Assembly: GCA_964369355.1 (NCBI GenBank)
Contig: CAYJEO010000013.1
Coordinates: forward strand, 1 to 20,215
From: CAYJEO01 sp964369355
GTDB lineage: Bacteria; Bacillota_I; Bacilli_A; RF39; UBA660
Length of the DNA: 20,215 nt
Reading direction: 5' to 3'
Positions 13,710-20,215 of the stretch are shown here, piece after piece. The position numbers and the translations under genes are program-made. The number at the start of each line of letters is the position of its first letter. The stretch's first letter is position 1. The notes beneath the pieces were generated by a model that saw nothing but the letters and a program-made list of their open reading frames with translations, made no database searches and had not been told where the DNA came from.

Positions 13710-14648
13710 ATGAAAAAGAAAAAAATAGTTGTAATCGGTGGTGGAACCGGATTATCAACATTACTCAAAGGATTAAAACAATTTCCAGTTGACTTAACTG
13801 CAGTCGTATCTGTTTCAGATGATGGTGGTTCAACAGGAAAATTAAGAGAAGAATTTAATATAACTGCTGTAGGAGATATAAGAAGAGTAATTATTTCTTT
13901 ATCAGAAAAAGAAAGATTAGTAAAAGAACTTTTAAATTATCGATTTAAAAGCGAAACTACATTAGAAGGTCATACTTTAGGTAATTTATTATTAACTGGA
14001 TTAATAGATATATCGGGTAATACCTCAGAAGCAATTAAATCATTATCTAAAGTACTTAATTTACATGGTAAGGTATTACCACTTACTGAAGATAATGTTG
14101 TTTTAAAAGCTAAAATGAATGATGGTAAAACGATAAAAGGGGAACATAATATAACACATTATCCTTCATCTATTAAAAAATTATATTATGAAAAAGATGT
14201 TAAAATATTAGATGAGGTATTAGAAGAAATTAAAAAAGCTGATTTAATAGTATTTAGTATGGGAAGTTTATTTACTTCTGTCATATGTAATTTAATAGAT
14301 AAAAGTATAACTAAAGCAATTGATGAATCAAAAGCTAAATTAGTTTATGTATGTAACATGATGACCCAACCAGGAGAAACAGATGATTATAAAGTGTCTG
14401 ATCATATAAATGTAATCAACTCATACTTAGGTAAGAAAAAAATAGGGTCAGTTATTGTAAATGATGCACCTATAGATAAAATTTTAATAAACAAATACTC
14501 TCGTTTAGAACAAAAAACTCCAGTTATTCTAGATAAAGAAAATATAAAAATAAATATAATTACAGATAAACTAATATCAATTGAAGATAATATGATTAAA
14601 CATAATACATTAAAATTAGGTTTTCATATATTTTCACATACTTTATAA
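13710..14648 (+). CDS. yvcK: YvcK/CofD-like protein (gluconeogenesis factor)
   Basis: The 312-residue Rossmann-like protein matches YvcK: IGGGTGLSTLLKGL at residues 9-22, SVSDDGGSTGKLREEF at 34-49, EGHTLGNLL near 87, FSMGSLFTSVICNL near 188 and MTQPGETDDYKVSDHI near 218. YvcK binds UDP-sugars in Bacillus and Listeria and links central carbon metabolism to cell-wall synthesis and shape; it lacks the deazaflavin lactate transferase activity of CofD. The usual GDIRN reads GDIRR here, a small deviation. In most Firmicutes yvcK sits between rapZ and whiA; neither is adjacent. No terminator separates it from the response regulator, but the latter has its own -10. Confidence 0.9.
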   Translation: MKKKKIVVIGGGTGLSTLLKGLKQFPVDLTAVVSVSDDGGSTGKLREEFNITAVGDIRRVIISLSEKERLVKELLNYRFKSETTLEGHTLGNLLLTGLIDISGNTSEAIKSLSKVLNLHGKVLPLTEDNVVLKAKMNDGKTIKGEHNITHYPSSIKKLYYEKDVKILDEVLEEIKKADLIVFSMGSLFTSVICNLIDKSITKAIDESKAKLVYVCNMMTQPGETDDYKVSDHINVINSYLGKKKIGSVIVNDAPIDKILINKYSRLEQKTPVILDKENIKINIITDKLISIEDNMIKHNTLKLGFHIFSHTL

Positions 14649-14673
14649 ATTTCACAATATAAACACATTTATT

Positions 14674-14682
14674 TGATATAGT
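14674..14682 (+). promoter_or_regulatory. Extended -10 promoter of the two-component operon
   Basis: TGATATAGT (-10 at 14677-14682), with AGAGGTGA starting at 14689. TTCACA at 14651-14656 resembles a -35 but at a long 20-nt spacing. Confidence 0.5.
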
Positions 14683-14700
14683 ATTAAAAGAGGTGATGTT

Positions 14701-15354
14701 ATGAATATACTAATAGTAGATGATGAACAACTAATAATAGATGTTATTAAAGAATACTGCTTACTAGAAAACTATAATGTAATAGAAGCAAATAATGGAC
14801 TTGATGCCATAAATAAAATGAATAAGGATATTGATTTAATAATAATGGATATAATGATGCCAAAAATGGATGGCTTTACTTGTGTTAAAGAATTAAGAAA
14901 AGAATATAATACTCCTGTTATTATGTTATCTGCAAGAGACACTGAATATGATAAGTTACTTGGATTTGACTTAGGAATAGATGATTATGTGTCAAAACCA
15001 TTTAGCCCAAAGGAATTAATAGCAAGAATTAAAAGCGTTACTAAAAGAAACAAAACAAATGAAAATATTATGAAATATAAAAACTTAGTTATAAATAAAA
15101 CTAGTCATACAGTAACAATAGATGAAAACATTATAAAATTAACACCGAAAGAATATGATTTATTGTGTTTCTTTTTAGAAAATAAAAATGTAGCATTATC
15201 TAGAGAACAGTTATTATCAAAAATATGGGGATATGATTTTTTTGGAGATGATAGAACTATTGATACACATATAAAAATGTTAAGAAGTAACTTAGGTATT
15301 TATAAAAAAAATATTATTACCATAAGAGCAGTGGGTTATAAATTTGAAGAATAA
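14701..15354 (+). CDS. OmpR/PhoB-family response regulator
   Basis: The 217-residue protein has a receiver domain (1-118) with acidic pocket D7/D8, phosphoacceptor D50 in IIMDIMMPKMDG, switch S77 and K99 in SKPF. A winged-helix DNA-binding domain follows at about 125-216 (LTPKEYDLLCFFLENKN, DDRTIDTHIKMLRSNLG, IRAVGYKFEE). Phosphorylation by the downstream kinase should promote dimerisation on direct-repeat DNA. The ATG follows AGAGGTGA. Its end overlaps the kinase start by 11 nt. The regulon is unknown. Confidence 0.92.
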   Translation: MNILIVDDEQLIIDVIKEYCLLENYNVIEANNGLDAINKMNKDIDLIIMDIMMPKMDGFTCVKELRKEYNTPVIMLSARDTEYDKLLGFDLGIDDYVSKPFSPKELIARIKSVTKRNKTNENIMKYKNLVINKTSHTVTIDENIIKLTPKEYDLLCFFLENKNVALSREQLLSKIWGYDFFGDDRTIDTHIKMLRSNLGIYKKNIITIRAVGYKFEE

Positions 15355-16729
15355 ATCATTAGTCTTTAAAATATGGTCATATTTAGTTTTATTTGCTGCT
15401 TTAACATTAATAACATTATGGTTATTTCAAATATTTTTCTTTGATGTATTTTATGAATATCAAAAAACAAATTTAATTAATAATGCAACAGAAGAAATAA
15501 TTTTAATAAATAGGGAAGATGATTCATACGCAAAAGAATTAGATGCCATAGCAATTGATAAAGAAATATGTATTGAAATAATTGAAAATAATAAAATTGT
15601 ATATACTTCTAATTCATTTGGTATAGGTTGTGTTATTGGAGATTATTCATTAGAATCAAATTATAAAAAGGATTTTGAAAATAGTGATACTTTATCACAA
15701 ACCTATAAAATTATAAATCCAAGATATGGCAATGACACACTTATTAAAGCTATAAACATCGATGATACATATATCTATGTAAATGCTACTTTAGAGCCGT
15801 TAGATGAGACAAAAACAATAATTACAGACCAGTTAATGATAGTAACATCATTTATTATATTATTATCATTAATAATATCATATTTTATATCACAAATAAT
15901 TGCATCACCAATATTAAAAATTAATAAATATGCATCTAAGTTATCAAATAAAAACAAAGATAAACTTATATTAAAATCAGATATAATAGAAATAAATCAA
16001 CTTGCTAATACTTTAAATGAAACAGCTTTAGAATTATCTAAAACTGAACAACTAAGACAAGATTTAATGGCAAATGTCAGCCATGATCTAAAAACACCTT
16101 TGACAATGATAAAGGCTTATGCTGAAATGATTAAAGATATATCTTATAAAACAAAAGAAAAAAGAGAACAACATTTAGACATAATTATAGAAGAAACAAA
16201 TCGTTTAAGTTTATTAGTAAATGATATATTAGAACTTACTAAAATTGAATCAAACATTGATTTAATTAATAAAACTAATTTCGATTTAGTTAAAACAGTA
16301 AAAAGCATTACAAATAAATTTGAAATATTAACAGAAAAAGAAGGTTATAAATTCACTATAATTTCTGATAAAAAAGTATTTGTATATGCTGATGAAACTC
16401 GTATATCACAAGTATTATATAATTTAATTAATAATGCAATTAACTATACAGGAAAAGACAAATTAGTAACTATTAAAATAAAAAAAGACGATAAAATAAA
16501 AGTCAATATTATTGATACCGGTAAAGGAATTAAAGATGAAGATATAAATCTTATATGGGATAGATATTATAAAACAGAGAAAAATCACAAAAGAAATACT
16601 TATGGAACAGGTTTAGGTCTTTCTATAGTAAAAGGAATTTTAGAAAAACATAATTCTGAATTTGGAGTTATCAGTAAGAAAAACAAAGGAACTACATTTT
16701 ATTTTGATTTAGATAAAAGCAATGAATAA
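15344..16729 (+). CDS. Sensor histidine kinase of the two-component pair
   Basis: The 461-residue membrane kinase has TM1 at about residues 9-34, an extracellular sensor region of about 130 residues with no recognised fold, TM2 at about 164-186, and a HAMP-like linker. Then come HisKA with H247 in NVSHDLKTPL and HATPase_c with the N-box (YNLINNAINY, near 359-368), G1 DTGKGI (391-396) and G2 GTGLGLS (421-427). The start is TTG at 15344, overlapping the regulator by 11 nt with only a weak GTGGG upstream, so it is probably translated by coupling. MKNKSLVFKIWSYL is a natural N-terminus for this class, and no ATG precedes TM1. The stimulus is unknown. Confidence 0.9.
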   Translation: MKNKSLVFKIWSYLVLFAALTLITLWLFQIFFFDVFYEYQKTNLINNATEEIILINREDDSYAKELDAIAIDKEICIEIIENNKIVYTSNSFGIGCVIGDYSLESNYKKDFENSDTLSQTYKIINPRYGNDTLIKAINIDDTYIYVNATLEPLDETKTIITDQLMIVTSFIILLSLIISYFISQIIASPILKINKYASKLSNKNKDKLILKSDIIEINQLANTLNETALELSKTEQLRQDLMANVSHDLKTPLTMIKAYAEMIKDISYKTKEKREQHLDIIIEETNRLSLLVNDILELTKIESNIDLINKTNFDLVKTVKSITNKFEILTEKEGYKFTIISDKKVFVYADETRISQVLYNLINNAINYTGKDKLVTIKIKKDDKIKVNIIDTGKGIKDEDINLIWDRYYKTEKNHKRNTYGTGLGLSIVKGILEKHNSEFGVISKKNKGTTFYFDLDKSNE

Positions 16730-16741
16730 TTGCTTTTTTTT
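16715..16741 (+). terminator. Intrinsic terminator of the two-component operon
   Basis: AAAAGCAAT pairs with ATTGCTTTT around a 5-nt loop. The TAA stop (16727-16729) spans the loop and stem, and eight T residues follow the GC. Confidence 0.85.
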
Positions 16742-16762
16742 AATATAAATATATAAATTAAA

Positions 16763-16768
16763 TATAAT
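16763..16768 (+). promoter_or_regulatory. -10 element of the LysM operon
   Basis: TATAAT without TG extension in a run of A and T. GAGGTGA (16774-16780) begins 5 nt later, repeating the compact promoter-to-ribosome-site spacing seen elsewhere. Confidence 0.5.
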
Positions 16769-16784
16769 TAATAGAGGTGAAATT

Positions 16785-17255
16785 ATGGAATACACAGTAA
16801 AACCAGGTGATACTTTATTTGGGGTTGCAAAACAATTTGACATATCTCCAGATGCAATAAAATTAGAAAATAATTTGAAATCAAATACATTAACACCAGG
16901 TCAAAAACTAAAAATAAACAATCAAACAAATTTGATACATATAGTAAAAAAAGGTGATAACTTATATGATTTAGCTAATGAATATAATACAACTGTTGAT
17001 GATATAAAAACTTTAAATAATTTAAAAACAAATGAACTTGAATTAAATCAAAAGTTATTAATACCCGTTAAAACATATTTAGAATGTTATGGAGAAGATT
17101 TAGAAGAAAATATTACTTATACTGTAAAACAAGGTGATAACTTATACGATATAGCTGCGTCTTTTAATACAACTGTATCAAGTATAAAGGATTTAAATAA
17201 TTTAAAGAACAATAGCTTAGAAATAGGTCAAAAATTAATTATAAAGGAGAATTAA
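16785..17255 (+). CDS. Triple-LysM protein without signal peptide
   Basis: The 156-residue protein is three LysM modules and almost nothing else: about residues 2-46 (YTVKPGDTLFGVAKQF), 49-94 (HIVKKGDNLYDLANEY) and 109-154 (YTVKQGDNLYDIAASF), joined by short linkers. LysM binds N-acetylglucosamine-containing glycans such as peptidoglycan. There is no signal peptide, lipobox or membrane segment, so either it acts from the cytoplasm, as the mother-cell LysM protein SafA does on the spore surface, or it leaves by another route. GAGGTGA sets the start. It is followed after 1 nt by the next gene and is clearly in one operon with the two wall-related genes downstream. Confidence 0.9.
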   Translation: MEYTVKPGDTLFGVAKQFDISPDAIKLENNLKSNTLTPGQKLKINNQTNLIHIVKKGDNLYDLANEYNTTVDDIKTLNNLKTNELELNQKLLIPVKTYLECYGEDLEENITYTVKQGDNLYDIAASFNTTVSSIKDLNNLKNNSLEIGQKLIIKEN

Positions 17256-17256
17256 A

Positions 17257-17655
17257 ATGGATTATATTGATTTAGAGCAATTTAAAAAGTTACCAGAATA
17301 TAATGATTTTTTAGAAAAAAATTCAGGTGAAGGTATTTTAAAAATACAAGCATATACAGCAGATCAAGGTTTACCTATAAAAGATACTGATATTTCAGTT
17401 TCAAAAGAAATAGATGCTTATGTTGTTTTGTTTTATGTAGGTAAAACAGATGAAAATGGCATGATTGATAATATAATATTACCAACTCCCACAATTGAAA
17501 ATCAAAAAATATACCAAGCTCCAGCATATGAAATATATAATGTTTTAGCAACTAATGAACAATATAAAATATATAAAAATTATAAGGTTGGAATATTTGA
17601 TAACGAAAAAACTATACAAAATGTAAAGCAGTACACTGGTGAAAGTAATGAATAA
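17257..17655 (+). CDS. Small transthyretin/carboxypeptidase-regulatory-like protein
   Basis: The 132-residue protein reads as a single beta-sandwich: GILKIQAYTADQGLPIKDTDISV, with a bulge region (VGKTDENGMIDNIILPTP) and a tyrosine-rich end (YEIYNV; YKNYKVGIF). This pattern (processed-repeat start, TDxxG turn, LPxP) matches the small proteins that precede SpoIID-like/peptidoglycan-binding proteins in Clostridia, known to me from neighbourhood only. No signal peptide or enzyme motif is visible. AAAGGAGA (17243-17250) is the ribosome-binding site. It overlaps the next gene by 8 nt (ATGAATAA). A structural or scaffolding role is inferred. Confidence 0.7.
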   Translation: MDYIDLEQFKKLPEYNDFLEKNSGEGILKIQAYTADQGLPIKDTDISVSKEIDAYVVLFYVGKTDENGMIDNIILPTPTIENQKIYQAPAYEIYNVLATNEQYKIYKNYKVGIFDNEKTIQNVKQYTGESNE

Positions 17656-18973
17656 TGCAATACTTCCAATCATCCCAAAAGAGATAACTGTTCATTTAGG
17701 TAATCCAGATGAAGATGCAAAAAATATAAAAGTTCCTTTTATTGAATATATTAAAAATGTAGCAAGTAGTGAAATATATCCAACTTGGCCAAAAGATGCA
17801 CTTAAAGCAAATGTATTAGCACAAATATCTTTTGCATTAAATAGAATTTATAATGAATGGTATAGGTCAAAAGGGTATAATTTTGATATTACAAACAGTC
17901 CCTCAGTTGATCAAAAATATAATCAATCTGGAAATGTATTTGAAAGTGTATCTATAATAGTAGATGATGTATTTAATAAATATATCGTAAAACAAGGTCA
18001 AGTACAACCACTATTTGCAAGTTATTGTGATGGTAAAACTTCAAAATGCGATGGCTTATCTCAGTGGGGGAGTTTTGAACTAGCAGAGGATGGAAAGTCA
18101 TATATCGAAATACTAAAAGAATATTATGGGGACGATATATATATAGTTGAAAATGCACAACAAGAAATGCTTGTAAAAAGTTTTCCTGGTTATGATTTAA
18201 AACTAGGAGATGCTGGTAATGATATATTAGTAATTAAAAAACAATTAAATAGAATTAAAAAAAACTATCCTGCCTTATTAGAAGTAATAGAAAATGAATT
18301 TTTTGATAAGCAATTAGAAGACGCTGTTAAAGAATTTCAAAAAACTTTTAACTTACCAATAACAGGAATTATAGATGAAAAAACTTGGTATAAAATCAAA
18401 TATATATATAACAGTGTTAAACAAATATTTGATATATATTCAGAAGGTATTACTTTAGAAGAAGCAACAGTAAAATTTTCTGATAATTTAAAATTAAATG
18501 ATAAGGGTGTTGAGGTAAGAGTACTTAACTATTATTTAAACTCAATAGCTTATTTTGATAGTGAAATTGTAGGTAAAGTAACAGGTGATACATTTACAAA
18601 AGAAACAGAAGATATGGTAAAATCATTTCAAAAAAAATATGAATTAGAAGAAACTGGTATAGTAAATAGAACAACTTGGTTAAAATTACAATCTATTTAT
18701 AAAGATATAATAAAAAATATACCAAATGAAACCTTTTACCCTGGCTATATTTTATCAAAAGGAATGACAGGTTCTGATGTATTAATATTACAAAATTTTT
18801 TATATAAATTATGTGTTGAAACTAAATCTATTCCCGGCGTAAAAGTAAATGGTGTATATGATGATTTAACAGAAAAATCAATAAAAAAAATACAGATGGA
18901 TAATAATTTTGAAGTATCAGGTAATACAGGAGCAGTTACTTGGTATTTCTTAGCGGAAAACTACTTAAAGTAG
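17648..18973 (+). CDS. SpoIID-like protein with three peptidoglycan-binding repeats, no signal peptide
   Basis: The 441-residue protein starts with a SpoIID/LytB-like domain (about residues 11-165): YIKNVASSEIYPTWPKDALKA parallels the SpoIID core with E42 at the catalytic Glu position, and GLSQWGSFELAEDG with EILKEYYGDDI parallels its second half. C127 and C134 flank the place where Clostridioides SpoIID binds zinc. Three PG_binding_1 repeats follow at about 190-255, 290-355 and 370-440, each ending in a TW-K/F signature. SpoIID is a lytic transglycosylase on denuded glycan strands during spore engulfment. There is no signal peptide. ATG at 17648 has GGTGA 5 nt upstream and overlaps the preceding stop; GTG at 17639 is a less likely start. 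Confidence 0.85.
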   Translation: MNNAILPIIPKEITVHLGNPDEDAKNIKVPFIEYIKNVASSEIYPTWPKDALKANVLAQISFALNRIYNEWYRSKGYNFDITNSPSVDQKYNQSGNVFESVSIIVDDVFNKYIVKQGQVQPLFASYCDGKTSKCDGLSQWGSFELAEDGKSYIEILKEYYGDDIYIVENAQQEMLVKSFPGYDLKLGDAGNDILVIKKQLNRIKKNYPALLEVIENEFFDKQLEDAVKEFQKTFNLPITGIIDEKTWYKIKYIYNSVKQIFDIYSEGITLEEATVKFSDNLKLNDKGVEVRVLNYYLNSIAYFDSEIVGKVTGDTFTKETEDMVKSFQKKYELEETGIVNRTTWLKLQSIYKDIIKNIPNETFYPGYILSKGMTGSDVLILQNFLYKLCVETKSIPGVKVNGVYDDLTEKSIKKIQMDNNFEVSGNTGAVTWYFLAENYLK

Positions 18974-18979
18974 TTTTTT
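18957..18979 (+). terminator. Intrinsic terminator of the wall-binding operon
   Basis: AAAACTAC pairs with GTAGTTTT around TTAAA, followed by T residues. The TAG stop (18971-18973) is in the right arm. Confidence 0.85.
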
Positions 18980-19047
18980 ATTATGTATTAAATACACAAA
19001 TAAATTTCAAAAAATAAAGTAATTATATTTTAATTAAATAAATATAG

Positions 19048-19056
19048 TGATATAAT
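19048..19056 (+). promoter_or_regulatory. Extended -10 promoter of holA
   Basis: TGATATAAT (TATAAT at 19051-19056), with the ribosome-binding site AAGGTGA from 19062. No convincing -35 is visible. Confidence 0.55.
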
Positions 19057-19072
19057 TATTTAAGGTGATAGT

Positions 19073-20017
19073 ATGATTTATACATTTTATGGACAAAACG
19101 AATTTTTAATAGATAATCATATTAAAAAAATAATAAAAGAAAATGATATTGAAGATATAAATATAAATACTTATAATTTAAATGATACATTAATAGAAGA
19201 TATAATTGATGATGCATTAACTATATCTTTATTTTCCGATAAAAAATTAATTATAGTATCTGATTCTTATATTTTTACAGGTAGTGTAAAGAAAAATAAT
19301 TTAGAACATAATATTAATGCATTAGAGCTATATTTAAAAAATGATATTGAAAACACTATATTAATATTTAAAGTAAATAACGATAAATTAGATGAAAGAA
19401 AAAAAATAGTAAAGTTATTAAAAACTAAATCTAAAGTTATTGAATATAGTAAGACAAATCAAATTAATTCTTTAGTAAAAGATATGTTTAAAGAATATAA
19501 TATAAGTAATCAAGATATTAATTATTTAGTTTCTAGAGTAGGGGATAACTTACAAATACTATATTCTGAAATTGAAAAAATTAAAATATATAAAGATACT
19601 GACTTAGTTATTTCAAAAGAAGATATAGATAATTTAACAACTAAATTAATTAATATAGATATATTTAAATTTATAGAAAATATAATTTTAAAAAATAAAG
19701 TTGACGCTATAGAAACATATCATGAATTAATAAAATTAAATGAAGAACCTATTAAAATAATAGTAATGCTTGCTAATCAAATAAGATTAATGTATCAAGT
19801 AAAAACTTTATCTAGTGAAGGTTATTCAGAAGCAGATTTAGCAAAAGAATTAAACGTTCATCCTTATAGTGCTAAAAAAGCACTACAAAATTCTAGAAAT
19901 TATTCTAGTATTGATTTAATTAATAATTTAAATAGTTTAGCTGATTTAGATATAGCTATTAAAACAGGTACTATAAATAAAGAATTAGGTTTAGAATTAT
20001 TTATTTTAAAACTATAA
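19073..20017 (+). CDS. holA: DNA polymerase III delta subunit
   Basis: The 314-residue protein is the clamp-loader delta subunit that opens the sliding clamp and loads it on primed DNA with the tau/gamma and delta-prime subunits. The start YTFYGQNEFLIDNHIKKI is the typical delta N-terminus. The AAA+-like region lacks a Walker A motif, as expected for delta. The C-terminal collar domain is recognised by EEPIKIIVMLANQIRLMYQVK and by LNVHPYSAKKALQNSRNYS, with a final DIAIKTG.INKELGLELFIL. Length is close to B. subtilis YqeN/HolA. AAGGTGA supports the ATG. In Bacilli the gene usually lies beside comEC and rpsT; neither is visible, and the partial ORF downstream does not start like S20. Confidence 0.92.
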   Translation: MIYTFYGQNEFLIDNHIKKIIKENDIEDININTYNLNDTLIEDIIDDALTISLFSDKKLIIVSDSYIFTGSVKKNNLEHNINALELYLKNDIENTILIFKVNNDKLDERKKIVKLLKTKSKVIEYSKTNQINSLVKDMFKEYNISNQDINYLVSRVGDNLQILYSEIEKIKIYKDTDLVISKEDIDNLTTKLINIDIFKFIENIILKNKVDAIETYHELIKLNEEPIKIIVMLANQIRLMYQVKTLSSEGYSEADLAKELNVHPYSAKKALQNSRNYSSIDLINNLNSLADLDIAIKTGTINKELGLELFILKL

Positions 20018-20045
20018 AAATTTTCTAGTGAATGGAAGCTTTTTT
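20016..20045 (+). terminator. Possible imperfect terminator of holA
   Basis: AAAAA and TTTTTT can pair outside a TTTC/GGAA helix with a small internal loop, ending in T residues. The stem is weak, but its place directly after the stop fits the other terminators. Confidence 0.35.
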
Positions 20046-20084
20046 ATTTAAAATTATGCAATATTCAATTTGCAGTCGACTTTA

Positions 20085-20117
20085 ATTTTTAACTAAAATG
20101 TATAGATTTTTAACTAA
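20085..20117 (+). repeat. Two 12-bp direct repeats upstream of the last promoter
   Basis: ATTTTTAACTAA occurs at 20085-20096 and again, identical, at 20106-20117. The 21-bp period puts both copies on the same face of the helix, about 25-57 bp before the -35 region of the next promoter. This geometry suits a dimeric activator or response regulator. Confidence 0.55.
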
Positions 20118-20142
20118 TTAAGAGTAAATATAAAAATAATTG

Positions 20143-20170
20143 TTGCATATACTAATTTATATGTTATAAT
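20143..20170 (+). promoter_or_regulatory. Promoter of the gene at the right edge
   Basis: TGTTATAAT (TATAAT at 20165-20170) is a perfect extended -10. TTGCAT (20143-20148) is a poor -35 at 16-nt spacing. A poor -35 plus upstream repeats suggests activator dependence. Confidence 0.55.
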
Positions 20171-20198
20171 AATTTTTATCAAGGAAAGGTATGATAAA

Positions 20199-20215
20199 AT
20201 GAAAAACAAATTATT
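20199..20215 (+). CDS. Start of a protein-coding gene cut by the window edge
   Basis: ATG at 20199 follows AAGGAAAGG (20181-20189) with 9-nt spacing and reads MKNKL before the window ends. An ATG at 20191 closes after three codons. The start looks like the N-region of an exported or membrane protein, but five residues cannot identify it. Confidence 0.5.

Noticed and set aside
13710..14648. CofD, the lactate transferase of F420 synthesis
   Set aside because: Motifs and length fit the YvcK branch, and no other F420 gene is nearby.
138..20017. Mycoplasma-type code with TGA as Trp
   Set aside because: Trp codons are TGG throughout and the proteins are full length without in-frame TGA.
20191..20201. 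ATG at 20191 as the start of the last gene
   Set aside because: It reaches TGA after three codons and lies too close to the ribosome-binding site; ATG at 20199 stays open to the window end.

Overview
The window is a very AT-rich, tightly packed bacterial chromosome segment. It looks like a low-GC Firmicute, probably an anaerobic Bacilli/Erysipelotrichia/RF39-type lineage; this rests on gene families and base composition, not on a marker gene. The standard genetic code applies, with Trp written as TGG. All 19 complete protein genes end in TAA (14) or TAG (5) and none in TGA. Anaerobic life is suggested by a PerR-rubrerythrin operon and formate-tetrahydrofolate ligase. I see no IS element, CRISPR array or phage module.

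Layout. (1) 138-1211: a GT4 glycosyltransferase. (2) 1263-2465: the most unusual part, a roughly 600-nt structured RNA with its own strong promoter, followed by a small polytopic membrane protein. I identify these as OLE RNA and its partner OapA. (3) 2533-4499: a possible leader ORF and two membrane-anchored proteins of unknown function, which together carry three diverged copies of one domain. (4) 4504-5519: perR-rbr with a consensus promoter and a 7-1-7 Fur-family operator. (5) 5522-7144: fhs. (6) 7157-7314: elongator tRNA-Met. (7) 7304-8972: the UV-damage endonuclease uvsE on the minus strand, divergent from an HD-domain hydrolase. (8) 8988-13685: a TetR-family regulator, apparently started by AUU, with a palindromic operator over its promoter, translationally coupled to two half-transporters of a heterodimeric ABC exporter. 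(9) 13689-16741: yvcK, then an OmpR-type response regulator and its histidine kinase. (10) 16763-18979: a LysM protein, a transthyretin-like small protein and a SpoIID-like/peptidoglycan-binding protein, none with a signal peptide. (11) 19051-20017: DNA polymerase III delta (holA). (12) A promoter with upstream direct repeats and the first codons of another gene at the right edge.

How the parts work together. TetR probably represses itself and the exporter in response to an exporter substrate. PerR probably represses itself and rubrerythrin until peroxide appears. The two-component pair and the three wall-binding proteins suggest envelope or developmental functions. OLE RNA and OapA are expected to form a membrane ribonucleoprotein.

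Two architectural habits recur. At the 5' side, an (often extended) -10 box sits only 5-7 nt before the Shine-Dalgarno sequence in six genes, so the predicted transcript begins at or beside the ribosome-binding site. At the 3' side, stop codons repeatedly lie within the hairpin of the intrinsic terminator.
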